Assembly (NCBI GenBank): GCA_003545705.1 | Contig: QVLQ01000016.1 | Span: 124,001 to 188,000, forward strand | Direction of reading: 5' to 3' | Source: Acidomyces sp. 'richmondensis' | Lineage: Eukaryota; Ascomycota; Dothideomycetes; Mycosphaerellales; Teratosphaeriaceae | DNA: 64,000 nucleotides | Shown here: positions 57,066 to 64,000 of the stretch, piece by piece | Position numbering within the stretch: position 1 is the stretch's first letter | Layout: every line of letters starts with the position of its first letter | The notes under the pieces: model-generated | What the model saw: the letters and a program-made list of their open reading frames with translations, nothing else | Told to the model about the DNA's origin: nothing | Databases searched by the model: none | Translations under genes and position numbers: made by a program

Positions 57066-58460
57066 GTGCTTTGCGACAGTGGAACATTCCTGAAGTTTTG
57101 GCTTGACGACCAGTGTCGCGACACCTTGCTCTCAAACTTGGCCAGGCGAGACCTCGCGAGCCTGAGACTGGCGTGTCATGACTTCAGCGTGCGGGCTGCG
57201 CCGACGCTTTTCCAGAACCTCCGTGTCACCTTCCGAACGAACACGTTTACGAAGCCTGCACGCCTAGCTGCGCTAGGCCGGCTGGGTTTCTACGTCAAGA
57301 CGCTGGACTTCACGGTTTCGCACACGCCGGAGACGTTCCTCCCACCCCTGGTGGACCCGGAGAGCGGCGAGGAAGTCAGTTTCACTTACACGCCGCAGCT
57401 CCTGACGCCGTCGGCACGGCGACCCAAATACGGCGACGTCGGCACGACGGAGGTCCTGACACGACAATATCCGGCCCTGTTCCATGCCGCGACCAACGTG
57501 CCCGCCTTTGTCCGTGCCTTCTCTTGCTTGGTGAACCTCAAGCATTTGAAGATCCGCTGCCCCGGCTACGATGTATCGAAGAGGTTGAGGCGCAGCATTG
57601 TGGACTTCGCCCTGATTTCCCTCCGCATTGCCGTTGAGCAGAACTGTCTCAACGCCTTGGATGCGCTGACTCTTGCTCCCATCCACCCGGGAGGTTTGTT
57701 GTATTTGTCGCCGTTGATCGGATACGGTGCGACGCCCAAATCCGCCAGTAAATGGTCGCGGATGCAGCACCTTACCATCCACTCCGACTCTCCACCGACT
57801 CCGGCGGGTAGCAATGGCGAGCCCGACCATTTCAAGCTTCTCCAGACTTACCTCCGTAATTTTCAATCGAACTTGAAGACTTTGAGTTTCCGCTGGAACG
57901 GTGACAAAGGGCCGTTGCCCGTCCAAAGACCAACGATGTCTGTTTCTACTACGAATGGGGACCATCCGGCCCATCGCAGGCATGAGGACCCGTTCGAACA
58001 CCCTGTCAACCGTCCCCGAGGCCTTCAACCGCTTCAATTCCCCAAGCTGCAGCAATTTGAAATCGAGAACGTCGCCTGCGCGGCGTTGGACATCGCTCTG
58101 TTTGTTGCCAGCCACAAGCGTACCCTCGAAGAGCTGAACCTGGAGGACGTCCGATTGACGTCCGGATCTTGGGACGATGCGCTCGCTCCGTTGGCAAAAC
58201 AGGTGCGCCCTCCTCCATGCCAGGAGGTGGCGGACATCCCCATCATGCTTTCACCGACGTCGGCGGCATCATCCCTGCCGGCGCCTATGGAACGGGTGGA
58301 AACGATGAATGGTCGTGACGGACGCTGGAGTCTCCGGCCGTCACGCTGGCTGTCCCACCACCGAAGCAGGCCTGTAGCTGCGAAGAAGGTCCGTGAAGGC
58401 TTACTGGGGTACGATGGACAGCTGAGGAAGGTCCTCGGTGGCGTGCTGCCTTGGAAATGA
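57066..58460 (+). CDS. F-box-like protein, 5' end unresolved
   Basis: A 464-codon open frame with no early ATG, so upstream coding sequence is missing. It begins with DTLLSNLARRDLASLRLACHDFS, the second half of an F-box. The first half (LRQWNIPEVL) sits directly before it in another frame, ending in TGA at 57104-57106. Removing one T from the T4 run 57096-57099 would fuse them as WNIPEV-WLDDQCRDTLL. The rest is Leu-rich repeat-like (VNLKHLKIRCPGYD, NLKTLSFRWNGD, LEELNLEDVRL), with a basic, Ser-rich end. F-box proteins recruit substrates to SCF ubiquitin ligases. An unresolved upstream intron is an alternative to a frameshift. The stop at 58458-58460 is clear. Confidence 0.65.
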   Translation: MLCDSGTFLKFWLDDQCRDTLLSNLARRDLASLRLACHDFSVRAAPTLFQNLRVTFRTNTFTKPARLAALGRLGFYVKTLDFTVSHTPETFLPPLVDPESGEEVSFTYTPQLLTPSARRPKYGDVGTTEVLTRQYPALFHAATNVPAFVRAFSCLVNLKHLKIRCPGYDVSKRLRRSIVDFALISLRIAVEQNCLNALDALTLAPIHPGGLLYLSPLIGYGATPKSASKWSRMQHLTIHSDSPPTPAGSNGEPDHFKLLQTYLRNFQSNLKTLSFRWNGDKGPLPVQRPTMSVSTTNGDHPAHRRHEDPFEHPVNRPRGLQPLQFPKLQQFEIENVACAALDIALFVASHKRTLEELNLEDVRLTSGSWDDALAPLAKQVRPPPCQEVADIPIMLSPTSAASSLPAPMERVETMNGRDGRWSLRPSRWLSHHRSRPVAAKKVREGLLGYDGQLRKVLGGVLPWK

Positions 58461-60459
58461 CGTGCGAATAAGTCCACGCGATGATCTTCCCGACGTGGAC
58501 AACACATGGTGGTGGTGGTGGTGGTGGTCGACCATTCGCGAAATCATGCGGACGGGCGATCAAAGCGGCGATGGGGATGACGATGCGCGGGACAGCATTG
58601 GAAGAGCGCTGTTTTGCACATGTGGGATGGCAATGCAAATGCTTTGACGATCTGATGTATATGACGCTATTTACGATATCCAATGATGATGGTGGAGTCG
58701 ACGTGCCGATCTCTGAATGGTTTCTCGATGGCGATGCCGACGGTGGCGCAAACAAATGGGCATTAATTTTTCCTGGGCACTGAAATGAAATGTCGCTTGC
58801 GGTGCTGACGGAGAAATGCCCCGTCGTGGAGAACGATTTTAAATTTTTCGTTCTCGCTGCGGACATGGATTCCCTTGAACGCTGTCGAACGCAAGAGGTG
58901 GCAATCAAAAGTGACGATCGAGCATTTGTTTTCTGATAGAAAGTGCCTTGTCCCTGGGCAATATTTCGACAGGGGACTTTCCAAGTCGGAGACAATTGAC
59001 GTCGTCTCCTTTGCCGATCCTCCTACCCTAGTATGTCGCACGTCAATTCCTTTCCTCCCTCGTAAGAAGTACCTGCATGCAGGGGAGACAGTCTCAACCG
59101 TTATAGCAATATATCGTTTCCACTGATTTGCATCCGTCAATAACGGCGATCTGCGATCACACACGTGTAGCAGAAAAATCGTCGGCTTCAGCCTCATTGC
59201 CATTCATATTTGCTCGCGGGCCAAATAGAATTAGCTCGCTTTCATGCTGATCGCCACAGCCCCTTCACCTTGTCTGGACAAGGTCGCTACGCACGCACGG
59301 GTTTCACAGTCATGCCTATCCACTCAGCTAGAACCGACCTGGAGCGGCCCGCGGACAGGCTGCTTGTTGAAGTTCCTTTCTAGAACGCTGGCGACGCTAC
59401 GTATCTTCACCTACGCCATCGACAAGGGCGGCGAGTACAGTGGCAAGGTCGGACTGGACCCTTACACTCAAAAAATGCCGTTGGGTCCGCCACAAGAGGC
59501 ACACCTGTACTCTCCTGTTCTGGGCTTCCCCTCTTAGGTTAACCTGTGGGGATAATGATAAACGCACGTCAGTTCCGGTAAAATGCTCTCGAGACATATC
59601 CAGGAGGTTCCAGCACGTCAATGGCAGGCGTGGAGAAGCATACATGTATCGACAGAGATGTCTCGGTTCCTGTCCGACAAACTCGTCTTGCCACGCGGCG
59701 GCGCCGGTTCCTAATGGCGGGTGCTGTCACCGTTGCAACTGCACGCGATGACGATCCAGAGCCATTCCCAGGCTTGAGCAAAATCTACCTGTTTGTCATG
59801 ACGATCATCGCCCTTAAGGCCTGGCGTGACGGAATTATTGTCTGGGATACTGACCAGTCAAGGCACCGCCGTCTAGCTGTCGCTCCATGGAATGAGTAGA
59901 TGCATTGGCCGTTGAATCAGATCGGTTAGACGACGGTGACGATGAGGCTCGACAAGTACATGGGTTCCTGCAGGCGTCATTGCCGTTGCGGACTGGGCTA
60001 GAATGCGTATCTCCGCTCATGCGATGAGGATGTTTGACCTACCACACCACTTTCGTCGCCTTCGGTAGGCTCGGGATACCCTTTTAACCCTGTCTCCTTC
60101 CTTCATCATACCCGACCGCAAGTCGATCCCTGAGCGCGTGTGCTTCGATCATCGTATTTCATTACCCCGTGGATAGAGACAACGTGAGCAGGCCAGCTGA
60201 ATGGTCTGCGCTTGCACGGCAGGTTGGCAATGACGGCAATCGATCGCCAACATACCAGGGCTGATCTTGGTCTCAAGAGAGCGAAGACCAGACCTTGCCT
60301 TCCTCCATTTGAAGATATAAGTCTCATTCCCTCCTCGTACGTCCGCCTCAGTTTGTCAGATCATCGCCTTTGTATACCGCAACTCAACTGTTTACTACCA
60401 ATATCTACTGTTTGTACGCTTGCTTCATCGTTTATCATTACTCGACGGACAAGCCAAAA
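58461..60459. other. Gene-free stretch
   Basis: About 2.0 kb. A GGT repeat lies at 58508-58528. Frames on both strands are short and not family-like. The last 200 bases are CT-rich and include TTTATCATTACT-like sequence before the secreted-protein ATG, suggesting its promoter and leader. Confidence 0.45.
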
Positions 60460-60938
60460 ATGAGAACCGCATTCTTCTCTGTTCTCGCCTTGCCGGCCCT
60501 ATTCATCAGCTCCTTCGCTGCACCAGCAGCGAATCCTGGGGCCGATCTCGTTGAGAAGCGCTCGGAAGCTACGGAAGCATACAGCATCGTCGAGTCGCTG
60601 TACAGCGAGATCAAGCAGTACACTGGAGCCATCAGTGCGCCCACAACTCCCCCCTTACAGCCCAAGCCACTCGAGACTAACCATGAGTAGACTCCACCGC
60701 GGCTGGTTTGAGTGCCAGCTCTTCTGCTGCCGACAATGACACCGCCGCCGCGACCTTCCGGACCAACGTCGAGAGCATCACATCTGCCGTCAATGCCGCA
60801 CAAGCCAAGGTCGCCGCTCTCCCGGTTTCGAAGCTCGTTCGTCGCGATACCAGCACGGCCCTTGCCTCTCTCGTCGAAGACCTTTTGCTTGAGATTAGCG
60901 GGGCTTTGAATAACATTGTCTCCACCCTGGGATTGAGT

Positions 60939-60977
<39 letters not shown>

Positions 60978-61177
60978 GCTGGTGAACATTGTCCAATGAC
61001 AACACTAACGGAGTTACAGCCTCATTGCTCAGCTCGCTGCAGCCACTCGTGTCTTCGTTGTCAGGCTTGTTGCTCGCTTTGGAAGTCGTGGTCAATGATC
61101 TGCTTGCTCTGGTCCAGCAGCTCCTCGATGGTCTGCTCACTGGCTTGAGCGTGGGCCTCTCCGGCTTGGACTTGTAA
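60460..61177 (+). CDS. Small secreted protein, HsbA/cell-wall-protein-like
   Basis: Exons 60460-60634, 60691-60936 and 61020-61177 give 192 residues. A signal peptide (MRTAFFSVLALPALFISSFA) is followed by AAPAANPGADLVEKR, a dibasic site. The mature part is Ala/Ser/Leu/Val rich with predicted helices (AYSIVESLYSEIKQYTGAI; NVESITSAVNAAQAKVAAL) and a very hydrophobic Leu-rich C-terminus. This is like fungal hydrophobic-surface-binding or galactomannoprotein families, which coat surfaces or walls, but the match is by composition, not motif. Each intron has a GACTAACC or CACTAACGG branch site. The second intron contains the T35 tract. Function is inferred only. Confidence 0.7.
60942..60976. repeat. 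Poly-T tract within an intron
   Basis: Thirty-five consecutive T six bases after the GTAGGT donor of intron 2. It is a pyrimidine tract at the wrong end of the intron and would be a polymorphic or assembly-sensitive site. Confidence 0.9.
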
Positions 61178-62073
61178 GATAAACCCGCCATCTTTGACTA
61201 CATTAGGGGTCTGAAAGAGGTGGAACAATAATTGGCTAGAATGGTAAGACCCGGTGGGATTTGTTCGAGTAAATGCAGGCAACCCGGGGGGGTGGGGGGA
61301 GATGGGAATAGGGTGTTTAACATGGTATAATAACATTCCCTCACACTTACGATCCGAAACGTTCAGGCACTTGCCCATCGGTCCCGTGCATGTATTCTGC
61401 GTGGCGAATGATGCATACAGCCTGAGATATCCAGCAATGATATTGCGCCGCCTTTGTTAGAGTTTCCCGTATCGATATGGAACGTAATAATGTTCATCGT
61501 GTTTGTCTTCTTCAAGAGCAACCTTGGGGCGTATTTTAATAACCGCCCCCCCCCCCCCCCCCCCTTCCTTTCCTCCCCCCCACACCCTCCCGGATTGAAA
61601 TATCACATGCTTATATAATACCACCCACACGCGGTACTGTTGACTTGAGAAGAATCTCGAAATTTGCGTCGACAGATTAAAAAATATGAAGTTGGGGCCG
61701 ATATTCCTCTGAAACACGCGGATCGATGCTCCTGTGGAACATTCGCGCCCGTACCGGCGGAAAGTGACTACACTTTGCACGGTTTTAGGAGGGATCGCTC
61801 ACGGTAAATAGGGTATTCACGAGCTGCATGTTGTTTCATTGCCATGAGTTTATCCACGCAATACCAAGACTCTGACCGTGAGTCATCGGTATACGCTTCC
61901 CCACCCTGAACGAGTAACGCAATCTACGCCATGATCCAGCATGCCCTAGAAGGAACTACAGCGCCTAGAAATCCGCTCAAACTATTCGTATTCAGACAAG
62001 GTACATTCACCTACCCCGGGGAAATTGCCTGAAGCCCCCCCTAATGGAGTTGTCGATTGGGTCATGACGCGTA
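61178..62073. other. Intergenic region with poly-C tract
   Basis: About 0.9 kb between the secreted-protein gene and the convergent unknown gene. A C19 run at 61546-61564 is followed by CT-rich sequence. No coding frame. Confidence 0.5.
61546..61564. repeat. Poly-C tract
   Basis: Nineteen consecutive C, followed by further C-rich sequence. Confidence 0.9.
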
Positions 62074-63990
62074 TCATAGTACCACAAATCTCATAGCCAC
62101 GACCACGCTTTCCTCCTTAAACTCGCCATTTCGAGCTTTGCCGACCTGCCTCTTCGTTTCGTCCATATACGTGACGACACTGCCTTTGCTTAATTCAGGC
62201 ACCTGGAATTCCTGGAGGACCTGCTTCCACATTTTCTCATTCGGATTCCATGCATACGAGGTGCGATTCAACCCAAGCACGGAGCGCCTACTAGTAGTAG
62301 GTGGCGTGCAAGCCGTGCCCGCATCGTTTTGGTTTGGTGTGTTATAAACAGGGTTCGGATGGCTACGTTTCTGAGGAGTGTTCAACGTGCTTTTGTGTCT
62401 TTGTTGGTCCTTGATTGCTACACTACAAGGCGAGTGACTCAAGGCGGAGGCACGTGTTCTTTTCTGAGGCGTGGGCTTGGGCGGTGGTGAGGTGGATACA
62501 ATACTGTGGAATGAATAATCGCTCGAAATGGCGCCCACATCGAGAGCCAGGCCATTGCGCTCTTGATCAAGCACGAGTTCTGGATCGATGACCCCGGAAT
62601 ACACGGCTGAAGACGTGTCGTCATGAATAGTTCTCAAAAGAGGATCAATCATGTTGCTCTCCGCTAACTCTGCGTTTGCAAGAGGCCTTAACCTGGCTGG
62701 CTTATTTTCCACATTGGGTTCCTCTTTCATGATGACGGATGATTGTTTGCCAATGTAAATGTCCGCGTCCCGCGTCTGGCGCCTATCAAAGAGACCTTGG
62801 TCCAGCTGCTCACGCAAGGTGGCCAGTGACTTTAATCTGTTCTCTGGATTCATCTGCTTGATGTCACTGAGCCGCTGCTTAAGCGTCCGAGTCTTCCCGG
62901 CTTTCTTACGAGCATTCTCATATTCCAGCACAGGCTGATAGAAAGCAACATCGTCGAGGCTATCTAAGCCGAGCTCCTTGAGCTCGCTCGATAAATCCAA
63001 AACTTTACGCTTCTTTGTAGGTGTTTCAAGGGGCGCCGTACTTGACGAACGTCTATTCAACGGCGAACCCGGTAAACCTGCAGACAGTACGTCGAAGTTC
63101 GCGGTAAATTCGTGCAGGGGGCTCTCCAATTCAGTATCATTTCCAACAAATAAAGACTTATCATCAAACGAGTCGGGCGGTAAATTGGATGCACTATAAT
63201 CGTCGTCATCCATACGAGTCGGAGCGGTAACATATCCCTTCTCTGGGCCGTATTTCTTGCCCTCCCCAGACGTAATAATGACATCTATGAACCCAAGGCC
63301 ATGTTTATCTTTCAAATGCGGAGGAATTTCTTTCTCGGAAAGAGCAAGAAGAAATTCTGCCGTTGGGGGGGGGTCTCCCCATCTGTTGCGCCCACGAGTA
63401 CGCGCTTCATCTTTGAGCGCGACACTAACAGCGGCCCAGCGCTGCATACCGGTCTCCAGGTTGGATCGGGCCGCTTGGGAATAGATCCATGGCTTCTCAA
63501 TCTGTCTGTGAATGCGAGTTCCGTGGAAGCGTACTTCATTGTCGACGAATTCGATGGCTGAACCACGTTTATTAACGAAAACGACACTGGCGAGCTGACC
63601 GTTGACAAAAACCTCAAATTTCAAGTCTTTGCCTGCCGATCTGATGCCTGTCTCGCTCTTTGTGAGGAAAGTCTTATTACTCGTCGCAATCTTAAGACAG
63701 AGCGCTTCAGGGACGGTTGAGGAGCTTGGCGAGCTGTATGCGGCGTTAGATGCAATTGCCGGGACCAACTGTTCGATAGCTCTGTCGGAATTTTTGGGCG
63801 TAGACGAGTTGCTGAAGAACTCGGACGGCGTAATCAGAATTTGTTCGCATCTGAGTGACGAAAGATATGGGTCTACTCCGGTCACATTGGAAGTCATGGA
63901 CTCAAATGTCTCTTGATGCGCAGCTTCTGTCATTTTTGGCAAACGCTGAGAACTCCTTGCATCTGTTTCTCCGCTACCCGCTTCGACCAT
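62074..63990 (-). CDS. Conserved-looking fungal protein of unknown function
   Basis: One frame of 638 codons reaching almost to the window edge; the true start could be the Met at 63990, one slightly downstream, or outside the window. Residues about 90-265 look globular (KFEVFVNGQLASVVFVNKRG, YSQAARSNLETGMQRW). Then comes a Ser/Pro/Lys-rich disordered part with a basic KKRK patch. The C-terminus is compact and likely conserved (AWNPNEKMWKQVLQEF, QVPELSKGSVVTYMDE). I recognise no named domain or catalytic motif. KKRK and PQKR patches suggest a nuclear protein (inference). It converges with the secreted-protein gene. Confidence 0.65.
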   Translation of the reverse strand: MVEAGSGETDARSSQRLPKMTEAAHQETFESMTSNVTGVDPYLSSLRCEQILITPSEFFSNSSTPKNSDRAIEQLVPAIASNAAYSSPSSSTVPEALCLKIATSNKTFLTKSETGIRSAGKDLKFEVFVNGQLASVVFVNKRGSAIEFVDNEVRFHGTRIHRQIEKPWIYSQAARSNLETGMQRWAAVSVALKDEARTRGRNRWGDPPPTAEFLLALSEKEIPPHLKDKHGLGFIDVIITSGEGKKYGPEKGYVTAPTRMDDDDYSASNLPPDSFDDKSLFVGNDTELESPLHEFTANFDVLSAGLPGSPLNRRSSSTAPLETPTKKRKVLDLSSELKELGLDSLDDVAFYQPVLEYENARKKAGKTRTLKQRLSDIKQMNPENRLKSLATLREQLDQGLFDRRQTRDADIYIGKQSSVIMKEEPNVENKPARLRPLANAELAESNMIDPLLRTIHDDTSSAVYSGVIDPELVLDQERNGLALDVGAISSDYSFHSIVSTSPPPKPTPQKRTRASALSHSPCSVAIKDQQRHKSTLNTPQKRSHPNPVYNTPNQNDAGTACTPPTTSRRSVLGLNRTSYAWNPNEKMWKQVLQEFQVPELSKGSVVTYMDETKRQVGKARNGEFKEESVVVAMRFVVL

Positions 63991-64000
63991 GAAGAAAGGA

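Noticed and set aside
1..64000. tRNA, rRNA, CRISPR or secondary-metabolite cluster
   Set aside because: No T-loop/anticodon-like structure, no direct-repeat spacer array and no PKS, NRPS or terpene synthase frame were found on reading both strands.

Overview
The window is nuclear DNA of a filamentous ascomycete (Pezizomycotina). The grounds are a white-collar-2 photoreceptor partner, a TEA-domain AbaA/Tec1 regulator, a trifunctional HIS4, a multidomain fungal urease, a SLN1-type hybrid histidine kinase, a LC8 dynein light chain, and many short introns (about 50-70 nt) with GCTAAC/GCTGAC-like branch points a few bases before the acceptor. I cannot fix the class or species. There is no operon structure, prophage, CRISPR array, rRNA or recognisable tRNA. 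About 24 genes are supported, and many were re-joined here across introns by hand.

Layout. 0.2-6.6 kb: wc-2 (minus) head-to-head with rad50 (plus). 8.2-11.1 kb: a secreted GH5 exo-beta-1,3-glucanase and an omega-amidase/Nit2. 11.1-16.3 kb: a small two-exon ORF, a long low-complexity ORF, and an MFS transporter with an in-frame TAG; the last two may be one gene. 16.7-20.4 kb: a SNF2/RING ATPase of the ULS1 type. 21.7-22.8 kb: a SCOC-like short coiled-coil protein and an unrecognised small spliced ORF. 22.8-25.6 kb is gene-poor. 25.6-27.0 kb: a dsRNA-binding-domain protein. 28.2-30.3 kb: abaA/TEC1. 31.1-33.8 kb: MRD1. 34.1-35.7 kb: dynein LC8 and a zinc-ribbon protein. 37.5-38.7 kb: an HMG-box protein. 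39.2-41.9 kb: urease. 42.3-45.0 kb: HIS4, with a perfect CPC1/GCN4 site in its leader. 45.4-46.8 kb: a class-V aminotransferase. 47.0-48.8 kb: an SRA-YDG protein with two apparent frameshifts. 51.0-54.7 kb: a SLN1-like kinase. 57.1-58.5 kb: an F-box-like protein. 60.5-61.2 kb: a small secreted protein. 62.1-64.0 kb: an unknown protein running to the window edge.

The genes do not form one pathway or a recognisable biosynthetic cluster. They are mostly core functions (DNA repair, rRNA processing, amino-acid and nitrogen metabolism, signalling, development). The observations most worth checking are: two introns that only make sense as GC-AG introns (SCOC-like gene and MRD1); several stop-free, multiple-of-three introns (urease, dsRBD protein) that would be invisible to ORF-based annotation; a nonsense codon in the MFS gene; and +1 frameshifts in short homopolymers in the SRA-YDG gene and perhaps the F-box gene, which point either to assembly indels or to gene decay. 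I did not find a convincing novel multi-gene system.
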